Source: Candidatus Nanohalarchaeota archaeon
Lineage (GTDB): Archaea; EX4484-52; B79-G9
Assembly: GCA_030635525.1 (NCBI GenBank)
Contig: DAOVYR010000073.1
Coordinates: 1-5,956 of the forward strand
DNA length: 5,956 nucleotides
Direction: 5' to 3'
Position 1 is the stretch's first letter; the number at the start of each line of letters is the position of its first letter. The notes below the pieces were generated by a model. It was not told where the DNA came from. It ran no database searches and saw only the letters and a program-made list of their open reading frames with translations. Made by a program: the position numbers and the translations under genes. Of the stretch, positions 1-5,051 are shown one piece after another.

Positions 1-44
1 GGCGCTATAAAATGAAATCAGTTGAATTTACTTAACCCGGGCAG

Positions 45-332
45 TTACTTTTTCTTTTTCTTGCCTTTGTCAAGTCTCTCAATGCCGATTTTCTTTACTG
101 CTGGCTTCCAGACTTTGGAGCCCATCCATGATGGTGCGTTAGCGGGTGCATCTACCTGGTTTCTGGAACCCTTGAAGTTGTGTACTTTTTTGGTTCCTCT
201 TTCTCTCAGCTTGATGTCTGTTATCCCTCTGTTAGCTGCTTTTAAAGCTGCCTGGCGGGGTGCTCTTCCAGTGAAAATAGAATCGGTATCTTTACCCCCT
301 TTCATTAAAACAAAGTTTCTTTTTTCTGCCAT
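45..332 (-). CDS. Archaeal chromatin protein MC1
   Basis: This 95-residue protein is a member of the MC1 (methanogen chromosomal protein 1) family. These are small basic monomeric proteins that bind and sharply bend double-stranded DNA and help organise archaeal chromatin. The family core is easy to see: RNFVL near residues 5-9, FTGRAPRQAALKAANRG at 20-36, LRERGTKKVHNF at 42-53, then DAP at 61-63 and the SWM segment with Trp69. The loop after NRG is shorter than in the Methanosarcina proteins as I remember them. The C-terminus ends in an unusually lysine-rich tail (residues 89-95, KGKKKKK), which I do not recall from the classical members. The length matches the family (about 90-95 residues). 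The ATG is preceded by a perfect GGAGGT (positions 340-345, minus strand) seven bases away, so the start is secure. It is transcribed divergently from trkA. Confidence 0.95.
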   Translation of the reverse strand: MAEKRNFVLMKGGKDTDSIFTGRAPRQAALKAANRGITDIKLRERGTKKVHNFKGSRNQVDAPANAPSWMGSKVWKPAVKKIGIERLDKGKKKKK

Positions 333-339
333 TTTTAAA

Positions 340-345
340 ACCTCC
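340..345 (-). promoter_or_regulatory. Ribosome-binding site of the MC1 gene
   Basis: On the minus strand this reads GGAGGT, a perfect match to the archaeal anti-Shine-Dalgarno complement, seven bases before the MC1 ATG. It fixes the start codon and argues against a leaderless transcript for this gene. Confidence 0.85.
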
Positions 346-495
346 AGTTCTTCATATCACTTTACAACCAAGTCCGGGAGTTGCACGACCTTTAAAAAAA
401 TGTATCGCTTAACCCCGTAACTTTTTTAAAACAGTTTCATGCACCCTCTATAATTGTTCAAATGCAATCAACTATGCTGTAATTGATTCTGCAAA

Positions 496-509
496 TATAT
501 AAAGCTTCG
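496..509 (-). promoter_or_regulatory. Putative BRE/TATA promoter reading towards MC1
   Basis: On the minus strand the sequence reads CGAAGC followed by TTTATATA, a close match to an archaeal BRE plus TATA box. Initiation about 25 bases downstream would fall near 473 and leave an MC1 leader of about 140 bases, long for an archaeon. The leader would also cross a T7 run (394-400). A weaker box overlapping that T run could instead give a leader of about 35 bases. The direct evidence is only the motif; the assignment to MC1 is inference. Confidence 0.45.
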
Positions 510-606
510 CATAACCATTTTAGAAATTGTGATGCGTGTTACTTCTTTGCAGAGAAATAAAGATGCAGTCACCCGGGCTATCAGAACAATTTATCCAGGC
601 AATATC

Positions 607-621
607 TCAAACATATATATA
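607..621 (+). promoter_or_regulatory. Putative trkA-trkH promoter (TATA-like box)
   Basis: The sequence CTCAAACATATATATA resembles a BRE-like A-rich element followed by a TATA box. Initiation about 25 bases downstream would fall near 640-645 and give a leader of roughly 30-35 bases that includes the trkA Shine-Dalgarno sequence. It is the best-placed TATA-like element for this operon, but AT-rich DNA makes such matches easy. Confidence 0.45.
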
Positions 622-664
622 CTACATCCCTAATAATAAGCAATAAAATTCATAGGGATATAAA

Positions 665-671
665 AGGTGGT
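665..671 (+). promoter_or_regulatory. Ribosome-binding site that selects the TTG start of trkA
   Basis: AGGTGGT matches the archaeal Shine-Dalgarno consensus AGGTGAT at six of seven bases. Its GGTGG core lies five bases before the TTG at 676. The in-frame GTG at 667 lies inside this element, and the ATG at 672 touches it and is out of frame, so neither can be the start. The TTG is therefore the best start. Confidence 0.75.
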
Positions 672-675
672 ATGC

Positions 676-1323
676 TTGAAAATAATAGTTGCGGGCGGCG
701 GAAACGTTGGCGTGAACCTGACAAAGGTCCTTTCGAAAGAGAAACATAAAGTAACGCTGATTGAAAAGGACACAGAAATAGCTAAAGAAATAGCGCTCGA
801 TACTGATGCTCTCGTGCTCAAGGGCGATGCATCAAATATGGTGATGCTTGAAGATGCAGGCATAGAAAAATGTGATGCAATCGTTGCGGCAACGCAGGAC
901 GACAAGACGAACATGATGATATGCGAAATCGCAAAAAGCATCGGGGTGCCGCGCATAGTGGCGCGTGTCAATGAACCCGGCAACGAGGAGCTTTTTGTAA
1001 AGCTCGGCATCCAGTCAATTATTCCCATCACACAAATCGCGATTACATCAATCACAAATGTCCTGCTCGGCGCAGGCGAACGTGTTGTAGCACAAATCAG
1101 TGACGGCAAAGCGCAGATACTTGAACTCGTGATACCGGAGACAAGTGATGTGGTAAATAGTGTAGGTACGAGAGTAAGTGGCGCACTTCTCGGGTGCATA
1201 TATCGCAATGGCACAGTGATAATCGCGGACAAAGACACCTGCCTTGAATCCGGCGATGTCGCACTGTTCATCACAAAAACAGAGACAATGCCGCGCCTCC
1301 TAAAACTTGTCAAAGGAGAATAA
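676..1323 (+). CDS. trkA: Trk-type K+ transport regulatory subunit TrkA (RCK domains)
   Basis: This is the cytoplasmic regulatory subunit of a Trk/Ktr potassium uptake system. Subunits assemble as a ring under the membrane channel TrkH and gate it in response to bound NAD(H) or adenine nucleotides. With the TTG start the protein has 215 residues. RCK_N (about 1-130) is a Rossmann fold with the GGGNVG loop at 7-12, acidic Glu30 at the end of strand 2 (expected to bind the ribose), GDAS at 50-53, ATQDD at 72-76 and ARVN at 96-99. RCK_C follows at about 140-212. The length is that of a single TrkA unit, half of the duplicated E. coli protein. An upstream in-frame GTG would add three residues but lies inside the ribosome-binding site, and the TTG yields the typical MKIIVAGGG beginning. 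The stop is one base before trkH, so the two are surely co-transcribed. Confidence 0.93.
   Translation: MKIIVAGGGNVGVNLTKVLSKEKHKVTLIEKDTEIAKEIALDTDALVLKGDASNMVMLEDAGIEKCDAIVAATQDDKTNMMICEIAKSIGVPRIVARVNEPGNEELFVKLGIQSIIPITQIAITSITNVLLGAGERVVAQISDGKAQILELVIPETSDVVNSVGTRVSGALLGCIYRNGTVIIADKDTCLESGDVALFITKTETMPRLLKLVKGE
1314..1318 (+). promoter_or_regulatory. Ribosome-binding site that selects the TTG start of trkH
   Basis: AGGAG lies inside the last codons of trkA, six bases before the TTG at 1325. An earlier in-frame TTG at 1307 would place this element inside the coding region and has no comparable site before it. The downstream TTG also gives an N-terminus that leads straight into the first membrane helix. 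Confidence 0.75.
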
Positions 1324-1324
1324 C

Positions 1325-2707
1325 TTGAAAAACATTCTTGCATATCTGGGTATCCTTCTTGAAGTATTTGCAGCATTTCTTATCCTGCCAATAATCGCGG
1401 CATTAATATATAGCGAACCGGTAGTGCCTTTCCTGATACCTACTGTCATCGCGCTTTTTTTGGGTGTCATCCTCGACAAGAATTTCACGCGGGGGCGCCT
1501 TAACCTTAATGAGGGCCTTAGCCTCACTGCCATAACATTTATCATCTTTTCACTTATCGGCTCAATACCGTACCTCTACATATTCGCGGGCACTTCGGGC
1601 ACACTTATACTTAACTCCTTTTTCGAAGCGATGTCCGGTTTTACGACAACCGGACTCACAGTAATTGAGGACATATCTGCAGTTCCGAAAAGCATCCTTT
1701 TCTGGCGTTCGGAAACCCAGTGGCTTGGCGGCATCGGCATAATTATAATATTCCTTTCGATTCTTAGCCACCTTAGGACATCGTCTACTTCACTTTACGA
1801 GGCACAGGGCTATACGGAGAAACTTGAACCAACTATCATGCACACGACACGAAGGATGATGAAAATATATCTTACGTACTCTATGCTTGGAATGGGTCTC
1901 CTTTATCTTTCAGGTCTTGGGCCATTTGAATCAGTTACAACTATGTTCTCTTCAATATCAACTGGCGGCTTCATAGTAAGAGGCGATATTTTCGCGACAG
2001 CCGGCGATGCGACTCTGGCAGTTATATGTATCCTGATGCTGATCGGCTCAATTAATTTCATGATACATGATAAGATATTCAAAAGGCGCATAAAGGATGC
2101 GCTTGCAAATGTTGAAGTCCAGTCGATGGCAGTTATGATCTTCGTGTCTTCGTTAGCACTGTATATCCTGACTTCGAGGGCAAAAATATCTGTATTCGAG
2201 ACAATATCTGCAATAACAGCCACCGGCTTTACATTATCTGAGGTATCGACGCTCTCGACGCCTGTGTTGCTGATTTTGACTATACTTATGTATGTGGGCA
2301 GCTCTTCAGGGTCAACAGCGGGCGGCATAAAACAGATGCGTTTTCTTGTTTCGCTGAAAACTGTTCCATGGACAATAAAAAAAATGTCGTCTCCTACAAG
2401 TGCAATAATCCCGTTCAAAATACACGGGGCCGTAATAGATGAGAAGACAATCCGCCTGACAGGAACTGTGATATTTACGTATAGTGTGGCTCTTGTCATC
2501 GGGACAATGATTTTTGTATTTTTAGGATATACTCCTGTGGAATCTTTTTTCCAGGTGACATCTGCACAGGGGACGGTTGGTATGAACATAATTGATATTG
2601 CTGCCGCGCCTGCGATAGCAAAAATGACCCTGATTTTTAGCATGCTTCTTGGCAGGCTGGAGATATTTCCTATATTAATACTGATACACAATGTATTCAA
2701 GCGCTAA
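1325..2707 (+). CDS. trkH: Trk-type K+ transporter membrane subunit TrkH
   Basis: This is the membrane channel subunit of the Trk/Ktr K+ uptake system, 460 residues with the TTG start. The family fold has four repeats, each helix-pore loop-helix. All four selectivity-filter loops are visible: TTTGL at 107-111, STGGF at 212-216, TATGF at 298-302 and GTVGM at 416-420. The filter glycines are therefore intact and the channel should conduct. The GSTAGGIK segment (329-336), conserved after the third pore loop, and the GRLEIFPIL ending (443-451) are also typical. Hydrophobic helices run through the whole protein (for example 6-29, 33-50, 66-88, 134-148, 230-245, 312-325 and 380-400). It starts one base after the trkA stop, so the operon makes regulator and channel together. 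An alternative TTG at 1307 would add six polar residues and overlap trkA; I prefer 1325 because of the AGGAG site. Confidence 0.93.
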   Translation: MKNILAYLGILLEVFAAFLILPIIAALIYSEPVVPFLIPTVIALFLGVILDKNFTRGRLNLNEGLSLTAITFIIFSLIGSIPYLYIFAGTSGTLILNSFFEAMSGFTTTGLTVIEDISAVPKSILFWRSETQWLGGIGIIIIFLSILSHLRTSSTSLYEAQGYTEKLEPTIMHTTRRMMKIYLTYSMLGMGLLYLSGLGPFESVTTMFSSISTGGFIVRGDIFATAGDATLAVICILMLIGSINFMIHDKIFKRRIKDALANVEVQSMAVMIFVSSLALYILTSRAKISVFETISAITATGFTLSEVSTLSTPVLLILTILMYVGSSSGSTAGGIKQMRFLVSLKTVPWTIKKMSSPTSAIIPFKIHGAVIDEKTIRLTGTVIFTYSVALVIGTMIFVFLGYTPVESFFQVTSAQGTVGMNIIDIAAAPAIAKMTLIFSMLLGRLEIFPILILIHNVFKR

Positions 2708-2763
2708 AAAATTATTGAATTGTATGATATTTGAGGATTGTATGCTTTACTTGCATGGTATAT

Positions 2764-2794
2764 TTGCATAATGCAATGATAATTCCGCTATCAT
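2764..2794. repeat. Two short inverted repeats in the trkH-deoA gap
   Basis: TTGCAT-A-ATGCAA (2764-2776) is a 13-base near-perfect dyad, preceded by another TTGCAT at 2751-2756. Immediately after it, ATGATA and TATCAT (2776-2781 and 2789-2794) form a six-base dyad around a seven-base spacer. Short dyads arise by chance in AT-rich DNA, so each alone is weak. Their clustering just upstream of the AMP phosphorylase gene is the reason for listing them. Confidence 0.4.
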
Positions 2795-2795
2795 C

Positions 2796-2804
2796 AATAT
2801 ATTT
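2796..2804 (+). promoter_or_regulatory. Putative TATA box for the AMP phosphorylase gene
   Basis: AATATATTT is TATA-like. Initiation about 25 bases downstream would fall near 2825, leaving a leader of roughly 55 bases with the GAGGT ribosome-binding site. A second candidate, GTATATTT at 2758-2765, would start transcription near 2788 and put the whole 2806-2830 hairpin in the leader. Confidence 0.35.
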
Positions 2805-2805
2805 G

Positions 2806-2830
2806 AGCGATGCGGCAAAACCGCATTGCT
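2806..2830. repeat. 10-bp inverted repeat / hairpin, candidate operator or terminator
   Basis: AGCGATGCGG (2806-2815) and CCGCATTGCT (2821-2830) pair over ten positions, nine Watson-Crick plus one G-U, around the five-base loop CAAAA. It is the strongest hairpin in the window outside genes. It directly follows a TATA-like box and overlaps the likely start of transcription, where an archaeal repressor would commonly bind. It could instead end the trkH transcript, but only a weak T-rich stretch (ATTGGTTTTG) follows. Confidence 0.6.
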
Positions 2831-2871
2831 ATTGGTTTTGACTGTGCTTTACCTGAGTGGATGTTGTTTGT

Positions 2872-2876
2872 GAGGT
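2872..2876 (+). promoter_or_regulatory. Ribosome-binding site of the AMP phosphorylase gene
   Basis: GAGGT lies six bases before the ATG at 2883, a good archaeal Shine-Dalgarno match that supports this start. Confidence 0.75.
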
Positions 2877-2882
2877 AATTAA

Positions 2883-4379
2883 ATGCTGAAATTGAAAGCA
2901 CATTTCATGGATTTTGAACCCGGGATACCTATAGTCAAACTGAACATAGAAGATGCAACAGATCTGGGGCTTAGGCCACATGACAGAATTGAGGTCACGT
3001 ATAGGAAGACTACGAAAACAGCATATATAGAGACGACCGGCACGTTGATAGAACCCGGACATATTGGATTGAGGAAGGAATCAAGAAGATACGGTATAAA
3101 AGAAGGTACTGTAATCCATATAAGACCTGCCCGGAGACCAGAATCACTTGATATCATCAAAAAGAAGCTTGATGATATAGAGCTAAAAAAAGAGGAAATA
3201 TATAAACTCATTAAAGATATAGACCAGAACCGCTTAACAGATATCGAACTTGGCGCTCTTGTCGCTGCAATCTATGTGCGCGGCTTTTCGGAGAGGGAGA
3301 CTATAAACACTACGAAAGCTATGGTGAAGCACGGCGAGCAGATGACATGGGACAAGAAATGTATTGTGGACAAGCATTCTATAGGTGGTGTTCCCGGCAA
3401 CAGGACAACTCCAATAGTCGTAGCAATAGTTGCAGCTGCAGGACTAACTATTCCAAAGACAAGCTCGCGCGCGATCACGTCTCCTGCAGGCACTGCAGAT
3501 ACGATGGAGGTGTTTTGCGATGTCTCATTCACTTTCAGGCAAATAAAGCACATCGTCAATAAAACGAACGCGTGCCTTATATGGGGCGGTTCGCTTGATA
3601 TTGCGCCGGTTGATGACAAACTTATCCGTGCCGAGTATCCGCTTTCACTGGACCCGGAGGGACAGGTTATAGCATCAGTTCTTTCCAAGAAGAGATCTGC
3701 CGGCTCAAAATATGTATTAATAGATATTCCGTTAGGTGACGGCGCCAAGGTCAGTAAGATCGAAAAGGCCCGCAACCTCGCGAGAAGATTCAAACTTGTC
3801 GGCAGGAAGCTTGATATGCACGTGGAATGCGCGATAACAAAAGGGGATGGGCCTATCGGTAGGGGTATCGGTCCTGTTCTTGAAGCTATTGATATCGTGG
3901 AGATACTTGAGGGTAAAGGTCCGAAGGACTTGCGGGAGAAATCAATAGAGCTTGCAGCTCTCATGCTTAAGATGACAGGACATGGCGACGAGGAAAAGGC
4001 AAGAAGAATACTTGATTCGGGACTTGCCCTGAAAAAATTCGATGAGATTATTGTGGCGCAGAACGGGGACCCGAAAAAGGATTTTCAGAAGATGCTTGGC
4101 AGGTATAAGGAGTCAATATGTGCAGATATATCCGGTACGATAGAGCAGATATCGAATACTGCCATATCAAAAATTGCGCGCCTTGCAGGCGCCCCGAAGG
4201 ACAAGGGTGCGGGTGTTTATCTTTATTTCAAGAAGGGGCAGAAGGTGAACCGGGGCGAAAAGCTATTTGATATCTACGCTGAAAAGAAACATAAGCTGAA
4301 AAATGCGCTTGACAAAGCAAACAGTTGCCGGGTATATATTGTCGGCCCGAAAGAGAATATGCTTATAGAGGAAATATAG
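2883..4379 (+). CDS. deoA: AMP phosphorylase (archaeal thymidine phosphorylase family)
   Basis: The enzyme phosphorolyses AMP (and usually CMP/UMP) to the free base plus ribose 1,5-bisphosphate. It is the first step of the archaeal pentose-bisphosphate route, followed by ribose-1,5-bisphosphate isomerase and type III RuBisCO, neither of which is in this window. The 498 residues match the archaeal length (about 500) and include the extra N-terminal domain (about 1-85) absent from bacterial thymidine phosphorylases. The signature is at 163-211: DKHSIGGVPGNRTTP, then SSRAITSPAGTADTMEVF. Judged from memory of family annotation, the substrate-contact positions are present: Gly169, residues 195-200 (SRAITS), Thr204, Asp257 as likely proton donor, Ser265 and Lys289. 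The C-terminal domain covers about 345-498. The ATG has a GAGGT site six bases upstream. A Nudix gene follows 60 bases after the stop and may supply AMP. A hairpin upstream may regulate it. Confidence 0.94.
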   Translation: MLKLKAHFMDFEPGIPIVKLNIEDATDLGLRPHDRIEVTYRKTTKTAYIETTGTLIEPGHIGLRKESRRYGIKEGTVIHIRPARRPESLDIIKKKLDDIELKKEEIYKLIKDIDQNRLTDIELGALVAAIYVRGFSERETINTTKAMVKHGEQMTWDKKCIVDKHSIGGVPGNRTTPIVVAIVAAAGLTIPKTSSRAITSPAGTADTMEVFCDVSFTFRQIKHIVNKTNACLIWGGSLDIAPVDDKLIRAEYPLSLDPEGQVIASVLSKKRSAGSKYVLIDIPLGDGAKVSKIEKARNLARRFKLVGRKLDMHVECAITKGDGPIGRGIGPVLEAIDIVEILEGKGPKDLREKSIELAALMLKMTGHGDEEKARRILDSGLALKKFDEIIVAQNGDPKKDFQKMLGRYKESICADISGTIEQISNTAISKIARLAGAPKDKGAGVYLYFKKGQKVNRGEKLFDIYAEKKHKLKNALDKANSCRVYIVGPKENMLIEEI

Positions 4380-4439
4380 TTTAGATAGAAGTGTGGTAAA
4401 ACGGAAGCAGACATATCTTTTGAACAGATAAGAAAAAAA

Positions 4440-4829
4440 GTGCCTATGCTTACTGTAGATGGGATAGTTTTGAGGAAGGGAAAGGTTCTTCTGATAAAAA
4501 GATCAACTCCCCCGTACAAGGGTCACTGGGCTCTTCCCGGCGGATTTGTGGAACATGGCGAGACTGTGGAGGAGGCAGTAGCGAGGGAGATAAAAGAGGA
4601 GACGGACCTGACATGTGAGCCTTTGGGGCTGGTCGGGGTTTATTCTGATCCTAAAAGAGACCCGAGGGGACATACTATTACTCTTGCTTATATTCTGAAG
4701 ATAATAAGAGGTGAGGCAAAAAAAATGGCAGAGGCAACGGAAATCAAGTATTTTGACTTTGGTGACCTGCCTGAAAAAATTGCATTTGACCATGAAAAGA
4801 TAATTTGTGATGCGAGAAAAGTCTTGTGA
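4440..4829 (+). CDS. Nudix hydrolase, ADP-ribose pyrophosphatase-like
   Basis: This 129-residue protein is a single Nudix domain. The Nudix box is at 35-57 (G-x5-E-x7-REIKEE-T-D-L) with catalytic Glu50, Glu53 and Glu54, which bind the divalent metal. The usual glycine near the end of the box is Asp56 here. After the box, GVYSDPKRDPRGH (66-78) and the late FDH (116-118) resemble archaeal ADP-ribose pyrophosphatases, which split ADP-ribose into AMP and ribose 5-phosphate. Specificity is inferred and other nucleoside diphosphate substrates are possible. The start is either GTG (4440) or the in-frame ATG two codons later. The frame is open back to 4389 but has no other ATG, GTG or TTG, and no clear Shine-Dalgarno sequence lies upstream. 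It sits 60 bases after the AMP phosphorylase gene, on the same strand, and may share its transcript. Confidence 0.88.
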   Translation: MPMLTVDGIVLRKGKVLLIKRSTPPYKGHWALPGGFVEHGETVEEAVAREIKEETDLTCEPLGLVGVYSDPKRDPRGHTITLAYILKIIRGEAKKMAEATEIKYFDFGDLPEKIAFDHEKIICDARKVL

Positions 4830-4837
4830 TATTCTGG

Positions 4838-4852
4838 AGTTTTTCTCTTTTA
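4838..4852 (+). terminator. Poly-T terminator candidate after the Nudix gene
   Basis: The run TTTTTCTCTTTT (4840-4851) begins about ten bases after the Nudix stop. Archaeal RNA polymerase commonly terminates at such U-rich tracts without a hairpin. It would end the AMP phosphorylase-Nudix transcript. Confidence 0.5.
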
Positions 4853-4875
4853 TTGGATAAACTATTTATATGTGT

Positions 4876-5029
4876 TTGAGTATATTATACAGTCAAAGTC
4901 TTAATGTGTAGATTATGGGACTTTGTCATGTGCTCAAATGCGGGTTGTTTGCTCTTGAGTATATTGGCTATAGTAATAAATATATGGGGTATATATATAT
5001 ACCTAGAGTGTAATGAATATATGAGTATA
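4876..5029 (+). repeat. Three copies of TGAGTATA upstream of the lipoprotein gene
   Basis: TTGAGTATATT occurs exactly twice (4876-4886 and 4955-4965), and the core TGAGTATA occurs a third time at 5022-5029. Spacing between cores is 79 and 66 bases. All copies have the same orientation and lie between the Nudix stop and the lipoprotein start. They could be protein-binding sites or remnants of local duplication; chance in AT-rich DNA is not excluded. Confidence 0.45.
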
Positions 5030-5050
5030 AATTTGTCTGGGGGTTTTTGA
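4904..5050 (+). CDS. Doubtful 48-residue hydrophobic ORF
   Basis: An ATG opens a 48-codon frame ending in TGA one base before the lipoprotein ATG. The product would have a short polar start, a hydrophobic stretch at about residues 15-34 that could span the membrane (LLLSILAIVINIWGIYIYL), and a polar end. Against it: no Shine-Dalgarno sequence before the ATG, no family I recognise, heavy use of ATA/TAT codons that simply reflects AT-rich DNA, and overlap with the probable lipoprotein promoter. In favour: a TATA-like TTTATATG at 4865-4872 could start a nearly leaderless transcript, and the stop-to-start spacing looks operon-like. I think it is more likely a chance ORF than a gene. Confidence 0.15.
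   Translation: MCRLWDFVMCSNAGCLLLSILAIVINIWGIYIYLECNEYMSINLSGGF
4988..5003. promoter_or_regulatory. Palindromic TATA region, probable lipoprotein promoter
   Basis: GGTATATATATATACC is a perfect 16-base palindrome and contains a TATA-box match on both strands. Initiation about 25 bases downstream would fall near 5020 and give a leader of about 30 bases for the lipoprotein gene. The flanking GG/CC make the dyad exact, so it could also be a binding site. Confidence 0.5.
5039..5043 (+). promoter_or_regulatory. Ribosome-binding site of the lipoprotein gene
   Basis: GGGGG, a four-of-five match to GGAGG, lies eight bases before the ATG at 5052. It is weaker than the other sites in this window but in a usable position. 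Confidence 0.5.
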
Positions 5051-5051
5051 T

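Larger units (their letters stand above)
333..675. other. Divergent MC1/trkA intergenic region without a recognisable gene
   Basis: About 340 bases separate the MC1 start from the trkA start. I see no credible ORF or RNA gene here; reading frames from the few ATGs close after a few codons. It holds the MC1 ribosome-binding site, an A7 run at 394-400 (T7 on the MC1 strand), a T6 run at 422-427, a strong TATA-like box at 496-503, a second TATA-like box at 612-621, and the trkA ribosome-binding site. It probably contains both divergent promoters. Confidence 0.6.

Noticed and set aside
2..12. TATA-like CTATAAAA at the window start
   Set aside because: It lies at the 3' side of MC1 with no gene start visible within range, so no promoter role can be supported.
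22..420. Plus-strand ORF of 132 codons over the MC1 gene
   Set aside because: It is the antisense shadow of MC1, which has clear family motifs and a perfect ribosome-binding site; the plus-strand product resembles nothing known and crosses the intergenic region.
530..600. Possible box C/D-like or structured RNA (GTGATGC ... CTATCAG)
   Set aside because: The box C match is imperfect, there is no properly spaced box D or terminal stem, and no other RNA-gene hallmark.
672..749. Short ORF starting at the ATG between the trkA ribosome-binding site and the TTG
   Set aside because: Only 25 codons, too close to the Shine-Dalgarno sequence, and out of frame with the conserved TrkA sequence; noted only as a decoy start.
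630..1376. Long minus-strand ORF opposite trkA
   Set aside because: It is the complement of a well-conserved gene, has a composition typical of antisense frames and lacks motifs.
1903..2700. Minus-strand ORF of 265 codons opposite trkH
   Set aside because: Antisense shadow; all four TrkH pore loops are intact on the plus strand.
3272..3964. Minus-strand ORF of 230 codons opposite the AMP phosphorylase gene
   Set aside because: Antisense shadow of the strongly conserved catalytic region.
4411..4420. ACATATCTTT as a TATA box for a leaderless Nudix transcript
   Set aside because: The spacing to the GTG would fit, but the match is poor and the gene can be co-transcribed with the AMP phosphorylase gene.
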